Shown here: in pieces, positions 1-8,568 of the stretch | Layout: each line of letters opens with the position of its first letter | Numbering within the stretch: position 1 is the first letter of the stretch | Source: a virus | IMG/VR virus record: IMGVR_UViG_3300008113_004027 | Location: 1 to 43,460 of that record | Length of the DNA stretch: 43,460 bases | Strand: one strand, 5' to 3' | Notes under the pieces: model-generated | The model's database searches: none | Seen by the model: only the letters and a program-made list of their open reading frames with translations | What the model was told of the DNA's origin: nothing | Program-made: the position numbers and the translations under genes

Positions 1-180
1 ATTTGGGATCCGGATACTGAGAACAAACACTATATCAATAGCAATGCCGGCTTCTGGAATGACGAAGACTGGCATGGCGGCGACAGTATAGGCGAACAGG
101 ATTATGCTTTACGTGTAGATTGTAAATTTACAGAAGAGTTTCGCAAGGCTCTTAAGATAGATTATTTGGAAAATTATTAA
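1..180 (+). CDS. C-terminal end of an unidentified protein (5' end outside window)
   Basis: Frame 1 is open from the window edge to a TAA at 178-180, giving the last 59 residues of a protein. The fragment is rich in Asp, Asn and Trp (it contains WHGGDS and EQDYALRVD) and ends in LENY. I do not recognise the family. Its stop shares one base with the ATG of the next gene, so the two are probably co-translated and belong to the same accessory island. The missing N-terminus prevents any functional call. Confidence 0.6.
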   Translation: MWDPDTENKHYINSNAGFWNDEDWHGGDSIGEQDYALRVDCKFTEEFRKALKIDYLENY

Positions 181-914
181 TGAAAATAGGTTTTTTTGGC
201 GACAGCTTTTGTGCAGAAATGAATAATACTTATACTTGGAAAAACAAGTATGATACTTATATCAACAAATTGCAGGATCATTACAAAGCAAAAATAGTAA
301 ATTTAGGATATGGGGGTAGTAGCTATTGGGATCTAATACTGTATCAATTTCCAAAGTTTATTAATAACTTACCTGATGTATGCATATTTGTATGGACTTC
401 GCCTGGACGAATTTATCATCCTGAGTGTCGAAACATTACTTCTTGGGTTTTAGATATAGATAATGTGCCTATTTCAGAATTTCATTATACTAGACTTTTA
501 TATAAGAAAAAATATAAAGTTGCAGCTGAATTTTATAAAGAGCTCTATAATGAGGAAAAAGAAAAGCGAGAACGATTAGCAGCCTTATATCATTACGATA
601 GAGAAGTATTACTTCCCTTAATGGAAAAAACTAAAATAATTCATCTATGGAGTTTTGGTAACTTTAAAACTTGGCACGACCCTAACACACGTTATAGTGC
701 AAACAACATGTATTATGATTATAGATTTTTAAGTGGCACAGAGTGTAGACCAGCTTTAGAAAATTTTTCTAAGTATAATAAAGATGTTGATTATAATACA
801 GATACAGTTTCAAATCATTTATTTGGTAATGAAATTAATGATCTTGTAAAAAACATGTTAGTAGAAGCAATTGACAATCATGGTAACGGAAAAGTTTTAG
901 ATTTTAATTTATGA
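180..914 (+). CDS. SGNH/GDSL-like hydrolase
   Basis: The 244-residue protein begins with a short beta-strand followed by GDSF (residues 7-10), the block I nucleophile motif of SGNH hydrolases. NLGYGGSSYWD at 41-51 fits the block II glycine region. SNHLFG near 211-216 could supply the catalytic His of block V. The block III GxND motif is not obvious: a WTSPGR segment occupies the comparable place, so activity is uncertain. Such enzymes remove or transfer O-acetyl or other acyl groups on glycans. There is no signal peptide, so it should act in the cytoplasm. It overlaps the following oxygenase gene by 4 bp (ATGA), which suggests coupled translation. Confidence 0.6.
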   Translation: MKIGFFGDSFCAEMNNTYTWKNKYDTYINKLQDHYKAKIVNLGYGGSSYWDLILYQFPKFINNLPDVCIFVWTSPGRIYHPECRNITSWVLDIDNVPISEFHYTRLLYKKKYKVAAEFYKELYNEEKEKRERLAALYHYDREVLLPLMEKTKIIHLWSFGNFKTWHDPNTRYSANNMYYDYRFLSGTECRPALENFSKYNKDVDYNTDTVSNHLFGNEINDLVKNMLVEAIDNHGNGKVLDFNL

Positions 915-1408
915 AATATATAGGAAATTATAGTTCTTGGATAAATGACAATTGGATTTCTAAAATATTAGAAACTCCAGGACAAGCCCGCCCCAGAGAT
1001 TGGCCGCCAAATTCTAAAATTGAACAAGAAGAATATCAGCGATATGCAACTTCTGGATACGATCTAAACGCAGTTAATTGGTGGATTTACGAAAGTAAAG
1101 ATCTAGATATAATAATTTCCCCGCCTTGGACCAATGGAAAAATTCATTGGTGGATTACTAACTTAGCCGCAGGACAATTCATGCCAATGCACCCTGATCC
1201 TCATCCACACGATGTTAGCTGTTTGCGATATTGGGTTCCGTTACAGGACTATCATCCTGGGCATATATTTGTATACAAAGATGAAATGATCACTAATTAT
1301 AAAAAAGGTGATGTATATGTTTACACTAGTTCTACAGATTTACATGGCGCTGCTAACATAGGCCAGATACCTAGACTTGTTTTACAAATTACAGAATATG
1401 ACATCTAA
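911..1408 (+). CDS. 2-oxoglutarate/Fe(II)-type oxygenase-like protein
   Basis: The 165-residue protein has the layout of a small double-stranded beta-helix dioxygenase. An HxD metal pair lies in HPD (94-96), followed by a strand with LRYWVPL, a GDVYVY strand, a distal His in LHGA (145), and an Arg at 155 in IPRLVLQ that could bind 2-oxoglutarate. The order matches phage and AspH-like hydroxylases, which hydroxylate protein side chains or small molecules. The substrate is unknown. It overlaps the SGNH-like gene by 4 bp and the radical SAM gene by 11 bp, so the three form one translational unit. Confidence 0.7.
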   Translation: MKYIGNYSSWINDNWISKILETPGQARPRDWPPNSKIEQEEYQRYATSGYDLNAVNWWIYESKDLDIIISPPWTNGKIHWWITNLAAGQFMPMHPDPHPHDVSCLRYWVPLQDYHPGHIFVYKDEMITNYKKGDVYVYTSSTDLHGAANIGQIPRLVLQITEYDI

Positions 1409-2552
1409 GACATATTGCGTATATCCTTTTATAAGTTCTAGTCTGCAAGCAGATAACACAGTTTTGCCTTGCGGACAGTTTATGAAATCTACTCTATTTC
1501 AAAACATTATTCCAATAAATGAAGTAAGACACGGCCCTGTAATGCAAGAAATGCGTAGAAAAATGTTAAACGGCGAACGAGTAGAAGGATGTCAATGCTA
1601 TGCTGAAGAAGATGTAGGTATTCCGTCAATGCGCCAAAGCGGACTTAACAAATATGAATTTACTACTGACACTACAATAAAAAAATTAGAATTAGTCATG
1701 GATAACATCTGTAACATAAAATGCAGAAGTTGTGGTTCACCTAATAGTCATACTTGGCACGAAGATGAAATAAAAATTTACGGAGAATCTTTTTCTAAGA
1801 AAAAATATATTAAAAATACTTTATACAAAGATCTTGAGTTAGATAGCTTAATTGAAATAGAAGTTCTTGGTGGTGAGCCAATGTACAGTCCGGGAACTAG
1901 AGATTTTTTTAAATTATTAAAAGACAAGGACATTTTAAAAAATCTTTCTATACAACTAAGCACAAACGGAACTATAGAACCAACTGACTCTGTATTAGAC
2001 AGTTTATTAAGTTGTAAAGAATTAAGTTTAAATATTAGTATAGACGGATTTGGTCATTATAATGATTATATTAGAAGCGGCTCCGATTGGAATGCAATTG
2101 AACAGAATTTAAAATTTTATGATAACTTAATTGATTTAAGAAAAGATAAAAAAACATCAATGAACGTGCATACGGCAGTAAGCATTTATAATGTAAACCA
2201 ACTCGACTTGTTAGACAACTACGTTAAAGAACACTTCCCTAGATTTTCTAAAACATTTCAACTAGTACAATATCCAGTATTTTTGTCTATTAAAAACACT
2301 CCATTAGAATATAAAGAACTAGTCTCTAAATACATTAATAACGATAGTATTACTGAATATCTCAACTCAGAAGGAAATGATCATTTCCAACATTTTATAA
2401 ACTATTCTCAACAGCTTGATGAAATTAGATCGGAAGATATGGCAGAATTTAATCCGCTGTTAAAACAATATATTGAAAAGTATACTTCTAAGGTAACTAG
2501 AGCAGAAAGTAAAGTTTTTTTAATAAAAGAATTTAAAAAACTACAAAATTAA
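1398..2552 (+). CDS. Twitch-type radical SAM protein
   Basis: With the start at 1398 the protein has 384 residues. It contains the radical SAM 4Fe-4S motif CNIKCRSC (C105, C109, C112) and the SAM-binding GGEP (158-161). Upstream are four further Cys (7, 25, 65, 67) in the layout of twitch-domain radical SAM proteins, which may hold an auxiliary cluster. An earlier ATG-less start at 1377 is possible, but ATG 1398 places the conserved CVYPF at the N-terminus, as in the paralogue at 9726. Radical SAM proteins with auxiliary clusters often modify peptides or sugars. The substrate is not evident. The gene converges on the next gene, and their stop codons share TTAA. Confidence 0.85.
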   Translation: MTSKTYCVYPFISSSLQADNTVLPCGQFMKSTLFQNIIPINEVRHGPVMQEMRRKMLNGERVEGCQCYAEEDVGIPSMRQSGLNKYEFTTDTTIKKLELVMDNICNIKCRSCGSPNSHTWHEDEIKIYGESFSKKKYIKNTLYKDLELDSLIEIEVLGGEPMYSPGTRDFFKLLKDKDILKNLSIQLSTNGTIEPTDSVLDSLLSCKELSLNISIDGFGHYNDYIRSGSDWNAIEQNLKFYDNLIDLRKDKKTSMNVHTAVSIYNVNQLDLLDNYVKEHFPRFSKTFQLVQYPVFLSIKNTPLEYKELVSKYINNDSITEYLNSEGNDHFQHFINYSQQLDEIRSEDMAEFNPLLKQYIEKYTSKVTRAESKVFLIKEFKKLQN

Positions 2553-3772
2553 TTCCAGTCTAGATTATAATGCCAAGTTGGTTTTTTTAAAGTTTCCATA
2601 TTAGTAATTTTAAAATCTTTACTAATTCCCAATGTCTTTAAATTTTCTACAAATCCAACTGCGGCCCTAATATTAAAATTAATTGTACATTCAGGAACTT
2701 TTTCTTTTAATGAATTAATAATTTCATTTTCTTTGTGTACCCTATAGTACAACGGTGACAAACATGCTGTACCTTCGTAGCAAAAAATATTTGATAAATT
2801 AATTAACGTAGTTGAATTATGCTCTGCGTTGATGTAATCTATAAGATTATTTTCTAATAGTAAATCGGCTTTTACAAATATATACTCAATATTATTCTTT
2901 TGTTGAATTTTGTTCTTCCAGTAGTTTAAAGCATTATCATTGTAATCATAAACAACGATTCGACCCTCGTCAATTAAATCAGTATAAAGTAGACCACTAG
3001 CTGGAATAATTAATTGTGTAAATTTTTTATTAACATTGCTATGTTCTTCGGTATTTTCTGTATGAATAAATTCAGATGCTGCATACTTTTCTCGAAAGTA
3101 TACCCAATTAAGATTTTCTAAAAAGTCTTTTTTAGATTCTGGATAAAGATGTTTTTTGTTATGTCTAATATCGTTATTAAATATTTTAACAGGCAGATTA
3201 TATGTAAGTGCTAAACTTAATATATTCCATCCGTGACATTTATGATCATATGATTTAGTTTGATATCCAGTTTTAACCCAAATAGGTGTATAATCATCGT
3301 GTATATTTTCTACACTTCTTTCTGGAATCACTTGAGTATGTTTAGTACCAAGCTCTAATTGACCAATTGCTGGACAACCTAATTTACGATATATTTCTAA
3401 ATTTATTAGATAACACTGATTGTGCAGTTCATAATATGCGGTACCTCTATCTAGAATATGTCCATAGATAAAAAAATCGTCTTTGATAAGATCTTCTAAT
3501 GAATTAAAAAACTCACTTCCGTTAATAAATTCTGTCCCAGTACTAAAGACAAGAGCATAGGTATAATCTAAATTTGCTACATGTTGTAATACAGTATCCT
3601 CATTTAAAGACTGATATACATCATAATTTTTATTTAGTACATTTGATAATGTATAATCAGACTGATTTTTTATAATTTCCTTACAAAAATTATCTTGTAT
3701 CTGATTAGTATTATCTATAAAACAAAATGCAATCTTATTAGAAGAATTATAATTGTACTCAACTACATTCAT
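2549..3772 (-). CDS. Two-part protein of unknown function, possible GT-A-like plus Rossmann-like halves
   Basis: The protein has 407 residues and I do not recognise a firm family. The N-terminal half contains YALVFSTGTEF and GHILDRG followed by YYELHNQCYLINL, a pattern that recalls GT-A-like glycosyltransferase cores in phage accessory islands. The C-terminal half has IIPASGLLYTD and GRIVVYDYND, which looks like a Rossmann strand ending in an acidic residue, as in SAM-dependent methyltransferases. Both readings are weak. It is the last gene of a three-gene minus-strand unit and overlaps the radical SAM gene upstream by 4 bp (ATGA). It converges on the plus-strand radical SAM gene. Confidence 0.55.
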   Translation of the reverse strand: MNVVEYNYNSSNKIAFCFIDNTNQIQDNFCKEIIKNQSDYTLSNVLNKNYDVYQSLNEDTVLQHVANLDYTYALVFSTGTEFINGSEFFNSLEDLIKDDFFIYGHILDRGTAYYELHNQCYLINLEIYRKLGCPAIGQLELGTKHTQVIPERSVENIHDDYTPIWVKTGYQTKSYDHKCHGWNILSLALTYNLPVKIFNNDIRHNKKHLYPESKKDFLENLNWVYFREKYAASEFIHTENTEEHSNVNKKFTQLIIPASGLLYTDLIDEGRIVVYDYNDNALNYWKNKIQQKNNIEYIFVKADLLLENNLIDYINAEHNSTTLINLSNIFCYEGTACLSPLYYRVHKENEIINSLKEKVPECTINFNIRAAVGFVENLKTLGISKDFKITNMETLKKPTWHYNLDWN

Positions 3773-4770
3773 TTTTTATAAAATTTAATAGGCAAAACAT
3801 TTTCTTCGGTCAATATTACTTCATTTTGAGATGACGGACACATTGAACATTCACTAATTGGTTTATACTTAGAAATAGAAAAATTTTCTACTTCTTCGTC
3901 AGTACAATTAGTTAAGTCAAGAGGTTTGTATGCTAAAAATTTCTGCCATTCTTCGTCGTCGACTGCATTATGTCTTTCTAAAAAGTTTTTTAAAGTTCCT
4001 AATGCTGCACACTTATAAAGTTTTTTATTATACATAAATGTACAGTAACAACTTGGACAGTTACCATAATAAGCCTTTTCAATATCCGTTGAGTTAAACG
4101 GTTTTGGTTTATTATCTTTCATGTAAAAATGTTTTAGATGGGAATCTTGATCAATTGAAAGTACACCGTACTGGCCGTTCCACCAAAAGTCATCATCAGG
4201 CGGAATTGGTGATTTATTTTCTATAGCACAATAAGCATTATGTCTATAGTCCTTAACATCAATCCAATAATTCCTCCAACCATCAGTAGAGTCGTACATC
4301 ATCTTTGACCAAAAATTCTCACTAGGAAGTTTTTGAATATCAAGTTTTTCTGTTAACACTTCAACGGCAGCTTTTATTCTATTTGATCGAGTCTTATCTT
4401 CAAATTGAATAAAGTGATCACTAACTAATATCATAACTTTATACTTAACAATAATATTAGATAAGAAGTCTATGTTCTTATCGATAAGTTCGCCATTAGT
4501 TGGAATCCATACTGGTGTAGTTTGATCAAAGCTTCTAATAAATTCTAGGAGTGATTCAATTCTGTCTTTGTATAACAGTGGTTCACCGCCTAGTAAACTA
4601 TAGTGTTCAATATGAAACTTTTCTTTAGTTAACAGAATTCCTTCTTTGATTGTTTCAAGGTCAGGATCATGTTCTCCTTTTCTAATCAAGTCACTACGTG
4701 TATCACACTGTTGGCAGGCAATTTGACATTTATTGCCGTAAAAAATATCAAAAACTTTAAGATTGGGCAT
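3769..4770 (-). CDS. Radical SAM protein with C-terminal Cys cluster
   Basis: The start at 4770 (ATG preceded by AGGAATATA) gives 333 residues. An upstream in-frame start at 4815 lacks a ribosome-binding site and lies deep in the preceding gene. The 4Fe-4S motif CQIACQQC (C15, C19, C22) lies almost at the N-terminus, with GGEP at 61-64. The C-terminal third carries more Cys, in NCPSCYC, a later KCAALG, and CSMCPSS, suggesting one or two auxiliary clusters of SPASM or twitch type. It overlaps the AspH-like gene upstream by 14 bp and the next gene by 4 bp. Such enzymes often act on peptides. The actual target is unknown. Confidence 0.85.
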   Translation of the reverse strand: MPNLKVFDIFYGNKCQIACQQCDTRSDLIRKGEHDPDLETIKEGILLTKEKFHIEHYSLLGGEPLLYKDRIESLLEFIRSFDQTTPVWIPTNGELIDKNIDFLSNIIVKYKVMILVSDHFIQFEDKTRSNRIKAAVEVLTEKLDIQKLPSENFWSKMMYDSTDGWRNYWIDVKDYRHNAYCAIENKSPIPPDDDFWWNGQYGVLSIDQDSHLKHFYMKDNKPKPFNSTDIEKAYYGNCPSCYCTFMYNKKLYKCAALGTLKNFLERHNAVDDEEWQKFLAYKPLDLTNCTDEEVENFSISKYKPISECSMCPSSQNEVILTEENVLPIKFYKK

Positions 4771-5503
4771 TATATTCCTTTTTATAACTTCTAGCAACGA
4801 GTTTAGTAAACTCACTTGTTTTATTTTCTAATTTACCGTGCGCAATTAAATGTATCCTAGACGTGTTAGATAAATTTATTACGCTATGATAATTTCTAAT
4901 ATTTATGATAAATGCTTTTCCGGTTTTAAATGGAACACATCCGTAACCGTCCAAGCTCATATAACATTCTTCTGGATGTACTAATGCTATGTTTATGGGA
5001 ACTCCAAATTTGAGAGCATCAAAGTTTTCTTCACCAGGTAATTTACCAGGGGCATCACTATGCGGGCTAATATGCCCTCCTGCTTCCAATTCCATAAATC
5101 TTATTCTTCTATAAGTATCGTACGGAAAGTTCTTCCAAAATTCTTTAATTACAGGTGTTTTGGATGCTACCGGGGTCCAATCATATGGTACTTGATCTTC
5201 ATGGGTGTAACCATACGAAGTCCATGCACCGGTGCTAGCCGCGTTTATACCGTGTATACAGCAACTATTCCACCCATGACTATCGCTTTCTCTATGAGGA
5301 ACTAAATGTACTTTTGAATCCTCAGCTTCTTTAATCCATTTATCAACATCAAACTCAATATCAAGTTCTAACCAACCAAAATTACTTTTGTTCAATAACC
5401 AATCTGCTATTTCATAATCAGTTTTCGCCCATTCAGGCATTTTAGGTAAGTTAGATTTTATATTTTTGTTTTTGTGATAAAAATCCAACGCAGTGGTATT
5501 CAT
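4757..5503 (-). CDS. Aspartyl/asparaginyl beta-hydroxylase-like oxygenase
   Basis: The 248-residue protein shows a full Fe(II)/2-oxoglutarate set: HSD (H148, D150) after GGHISP, distal His H206 in NYHSVINLS, and Arg R216 in TSRIHLIAHG. The last block strongly resembles the AspH family, which hydroxylates Asp or Asn side chains, and the related proline hydroxylases. The N-terminal 120 residues form an extra domain with two adjacent Cys (81-82). It is the first gene of the minus-strand trio with the radical SAM gene. A TATAAATA late promoter lies 28 bp upstream and is shared, in palindromic form, with the divergent radical SAM gene. Confidence 0.85.
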   Translation of the reverse strand: MNTTALDFYHKNKNIKSNLPKMPEWAKTDYEIADWLLNKSNFGWLELDIEFDVDKWIKEAEDSKVHLVPHRESDSHGWNSCCIHGINAASTGAWTSYGYTHEDQVPYDWTPVASKTPVIKEFWKNFPYDTYRRIRFMELEAGGHISPHSDAPGKLPGEENFDALKFGVPINIALVHPEECYMSLDGYGCVPFKTGKAFIINIRNYHSVINLSNTSRIHLIAHGKLENKTSEFTKLVARSYKKEYNAQS

Positions 5504-5530
5504 GTCATTAACCTAGTATTTTATATCTTG

Positions 5531-5542
5531 TATTTATAAATA
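5531..5542. promoter_or_regulatory. Palindromic bidirectional T4-type late promoter
   Basis: The 12-bp sequence TATTTATAAATA is a perfect palindrome. It contains a T4-type late -10 element (TATAAATA) on the plus strand at 5535-5542 and another on the minus strand at 5531-5538. It is the only element seen in the 43-bp gap between two divergent genes. The plus-strand copy ends four bases before the ATG of the radical SAM gene at 5547. The minus-strand copy lies 28 bp from the ATG at 5503. Confidence 0.7.
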
Positions 5543-5546
5543 GTTT

Positions 5547-6380
5547 ATGAACACAAAAATAAAAATCCCACATCTTGAGTGGCATGTTGCTCATGCTTGT
5601 AATCTATCTTGTAAAGGTTGTTGCCATCTTTCTGATTATGGGCAAAAAGGAATAGTTAGTTATAATGAGATCAAAGACTGGTATTCAAAATGGAGTCATA
5701 GACTAGCACCAAAATCAATAGACATTTTAGGGGGAGAACCTTTATTAAACAAAGATATCTGTAAAATTATTTCTTTAACAAGAGAAATGTGGGATGATCC
5801 GTATCTAGAACAATTACAATTAACAACTAACGGACTTTTAATTCACAAATTTCCAGATTTACCTAAAGTATTAAAAGATTCTAATTGTTCTATTTCAGTG
5901 TCTTGGCATAGTGAAGATCCAAGTTATAATAAATTGTTTGATAAATCTAAAAACATTTTAAATGAATGGGTAGAAAAATACGGAATCCAAGTTCGTATAC
6001 TAGATTTTTATAATTATTGGACTCCATTTTATAAAGGTTACGGTAGCACTATGGAACCGTTTAACGAAGAAAACTTTGAAAAAAGTTGGGATAATTGTAT
6101 AACGGGACAAGATTGTTTTCAGATATATAATGGCGATATTTATAAATGCTCAAATTTAGCGTACTTGCCTATGACTAAACAAAAAATTAATCTTTCAGAG
6201 AATTGGGATTATTATCTAAGTTATGTTCCACTAAAGCCGGAAGCTTCGGACAATGAAATTACAGAGTTTTTTAATAAAGGTGCAGAAAAATTTTGTAGTA
6301 TGTGTCCCAATTCAGTTGAAATGATTAAAAAACCAGATCCTTTAAAATTTCGTAAACAAATACTGATGAAGAAAATTTGA
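5547..6380 (+). CDS. Radical SAM protein with C-terminal Cys cluster
   Basis: The 277-residue protein has the cluster motif CNLSCKGC (C18, C22, C25) and GGEP at 62-65. The C-terminal half contains CITGQDC, then YKCSNL, and finally FCSMCPNS, so an auxiliary cluster is likely. The order resembles the minus-strand protein at 3769-4770, which also ends in CSMCP, so the two may be distant paralogues. No Shine-Dalgarno sequence fits ahead of ATG 5547, and the late promoter ends four bases before it, so the message may be leaderless. No later Met lies before the Cys motif, which fixes this start. The next gene starts 2 bp after the stop. Confidence 0.85.
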   Translation: MNTKIKIPHLEWHVAHACNLSCKGCCHLSDYGQKGIVSYNEIKDWYSKWSHRLAPKSIDILGGEPLLNKDICKIISLTREMWDDPYLEQLQLTTNGLLIHKFPDLPKVLKDSNCSISVSWHSEDPSYNKLFDKSKNILNEWVEKYGIQVRILDFYNYWTPFYKGYGSTMEPFNEENFEKSWDNCITGQDCFQIYNGDIYKCSNLAYLPMTKQKINLSENWDYYLSYVPLKPEASDNEITEFFNKGAEKFCSMCPNSVEMIKKPDPLKFRKQILMKKI

Positions 6381-6382
6381 TT

Positions 6383-7585
6383 ATGAAACAAGGAAGATTA
6401 ATAAACTTTGAATTACTGTGGGATACTGACCTAAGCGTCAATGTTGTATTACCAAAACTACTTGAATTAGAATTTCAAGAAGCAGTAGCTGACGGAGTAA
6501 CTACCATTTTTGGAATGTTTTTAATGGAGGGAATTTATCCGCATGATTGTCATAATCAACAACTGTTTTTAGAAATTAAAAAAATAGCTGACAAATACAA
6601 TTTAGAAGTTATTCTATTGTCAGGCCTTGGAGAAAGTTTTAACAATCAGTATAGTATAGAAAATGGTAGTATTTTAAACAATCTTCCATTTGAGGTAATA
6701 TACTCATCATATCCTTTAAGAGTATGTTACAACATCATTAATAATATTCCTAGAAAATCAAAAACTATCAATAATAAGTTTTTATTCTTAGGTGGAATTC
6801 CTACTAGATTAAATAGAATTTATTTATTAAGTAAGTTGTATGAAAACAATCTTTTAATAAATGGTAAATGGTCATTTTTTATTCCGTTATCCCAAGAAGA
6901 TAAAAATTATTGCAGAAATTTATTATCACATTATTCAGATGAAGAGTACGAAACTTTTTTAAAAAACTGTACTAGCTCAATAGATGAAAAATATCAAGAA
7001 ATGGCTAACTTTTTTCAAGACTATGCACCGTACGAAGAAGGCGATCTTGAAAAGTGGGGCGAAATAGTTCATACTGATTTTTGGAAAAATCCTATATACA
7101 TAGATCCTGAAGTTTACGATGAAACTTCGTTAAGTATAATTTCTGAAGGTCCAAATTATTGGTCGCCTGATTATAAATTTATTACAGAAAAAACATGGCG
7201 GACAATAATTTATAAGCATCCTTTTATATTTGCAGGCCCGCCTGAACAGTTTAGATATATTAAACAAATGGGATTTGAAACATTTGAAAAATATATGCTT
7301 ATTCAAAATTATGCACAGGTGGAAGATGAAAAAGAAAGAATTGAATTGATTGTTAAAAATGTAGAACATTTTTTAAAACACCAAACTTATCATCAAAAAG
7401 AAATACAACAAGATATTGAACATAATTTTAACTTATTCTTAAAACTAGCCAATGATCAAAATTGTCTACTAACATCTTTAAAATCAAAATACAATATTCC
7501 TGATGCTGAGTTTTCAAAATTTTTTAGTACAACCGGCTATGAAAATTTGATTAGGCCCGTTGCCGACCTCAAAAAATTAGGCTAG
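6383..7585 (+). CDS. Glycosyltransferase-like protein, paralogue 1
   Basis: The start at ATG 6383 gives 400 residues. A TTG at 6377 is in frame but starts inside the preceding stop. The protein begins with a LINFE segment and has a strongly conserved C-terminal block at about 250-310, including ISEGPN, FITEKTWR, HPFIFAG and RYIKQMGFETF. The TEK...HPFI..G...GF.TF arrangement resembles the donor-binding part of GT-B enzymes such as the GT10 family, but this is a motif-level guess. A paralogue at 8555 has the same architecture. It follows a radical SAM gene, so the two may act in one modification route. Confidence 0.55.
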   Translation: MKQGRLINFELLWDTDLSVNVVLPKLLELEFQEAVADGVTTIFGMFLMEGIYPHDCHNQQLFLEIKKIADKYNLEVILLSGLGESFNNQYSIENGSILNNLPFEVIYSSYPLRVCYNIINNIPRKSKTINNKFLFLGGIPTRLNRIYLLSKLYENNLLINGKWSFFIPLSQEDKNYCRNLLSHYSDEEYETFLKNCTSSIDEKYQEMANFFQDYAPYEEGDLEKWGEIVHTDFWKNPIYIDPEVYDETSLSIISEGPNYWSPDYKFITEKTWRTIIYKHPFIFAGPPEQFRYIKQMGFETFEKYMLIQNYAQVEDEKERIELIVKNVEHFLKHQTYHQKEIQQDIEHNFNLFLKLANDQNCLLTSLKSKYNIPDAEFSKFFSTTGYENLIRPVADLKKLG

Positions 7586-7617
7586 CATCATATTCGTAGT
7601 TATCAATAGTGTATGGT

Positions 7618-7625
7618 TATAAATA
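7618..7625 (+). promoter_or_regulatory. T4-type late promoter
   Basis: TATAAATA lies 28 bp before the ATG of the aminotransferase-like gene, in a 68-bp gap. The distance leaves room for a short leader. This is the consensus late -10 element read by gp55-type sigma factors in T4-like phages. It should start a second transcript for the genes from 7654 to 13426. Confidence 0.75.
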
Positions 7626-7653
7626 AGTTTATGACTATATCTGTTAGACTATC

Positions 7654-8568
7654 ATGAAAAATAATTACGATAAACGGCATCTTCCTTTTGGACATTCTAC
7701 AGCTATACAAGACAAAGAAACATTATCTTTTATCAATAATTGTAGTATCTCAACACAAACATTAAACGATCAAACAATTAACGAACAATTCCTTAGCAAG
7801 TATGTAGAATGGATATTGACTACAACAAATAACAAAGTAACTGGTATTGATCAGTATCCATTCAAATGTTTTTCGCAAGGGACATCTGAAGCGTTTGAAA
7901 AATTTTATATGAATTATTCTCATAGAAGATTTCGATGTTTTAAAGGCGAGTATGTTTATCATAAATTAGCTTGGAGAGATGATAGATTTAATTGGAAATA
8001 CTTAGAGGATGATGCGCTTGATGCCAATGACGTAGTAATAATTAGTCAACCTTTTTCTGATACAGGCGATCAGCATCCTTTACTTAATGATATTTTAGAT
8101 CAATGTGACAAACTAAATATTCCTGTAGTACTTGATTGTTGCTACTTTGGTATTTGTAGTAATATAAATTTTGATTTTACAAGACCTTGTATAAAAGAAA
8201 TCATCTTTAGTTTATCTAAAACTTTTCCAGTAGCTCATATTAGAATAGGTATGCGTCTTTCAAGGATTGATAATGACGATTTGTTATTTGTGTATAACAA
8301 AAGTGGCTACACAAATAGATTAGCAGCAAGTATAGGACTTAATCTTATTAATCATTTTGATTCTGACTACATAGTTAATAAGTATAAAAATAAACAAATT
8401 GAAATCTGTAAAAAATTAAATGTAACTCCTAGCAATACTGTGTTGTTTGGAATAGGCGGCTCTGAATGGCAGGAATACAATCGTGATAGAGCTACTAACA
8501 GATTAGGATTACATAATTTTTTACACATGGAAGATACAGAGTGCTTAGATGAATATGTCAAAATCTAA
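7654..8568 (+). CDS. PLP-dependent aminotransferase-like protein (fold type I)
   Basis: The 304-residue protein shows the order of a fold type I PLP enzyme: a phosphate-binding-like SQGTSEA (74-80), LDCCYFG with D161 and Y164 that would contact the cofactor, SLSK with K189 as the Schiff-base lysine, and an Arg at 201. It is shorter than typical class I/II aminotransferases (about 380-400), lacking part of the small domain, so it may be a reduced or divergent enzyme. It would move amino groups onto a keto-sugar or keto-acid. It sits between two glycosyltransferase-like paralogues and upstream of an amidinotransferase, which would need an amine acceptor. The start follows a late promoter. Confidence 0.7.
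   Translation: MKNNYDKRHLPFGHSTAIQDKETLSFINNCSISTQTLNDQTINEQFLSKYVEWILTTTNNKVTGIDQYPFKCFSQGTSEAFEKFYMNYSHRRFRCFKGEYVYHKLAWRDDRFNWKYLEDDALDANDVVIISQPFSDTGDQHPLLNDILDQCDKLNIPVVLDCCYFGICSNINFDFTRPCIKEIIFSLSKTFPVAHIRIGMRLSRIDNDDLLFVYNKSGYTNRLAASIGLNLINHFDSDYIVNKYKNKQIEICKKLNVTPSNTVLFGIGGSEWQEYNRDRATNRLGLHNFLHMEDTECLDEYVKI

Noticed and set aside
1778-1963. Minus-strand open frame inside the radical SAM gene
   Set aside because: It lies fully within a gene with clear catalytic motifs and has no ribosome-binding site or family features.
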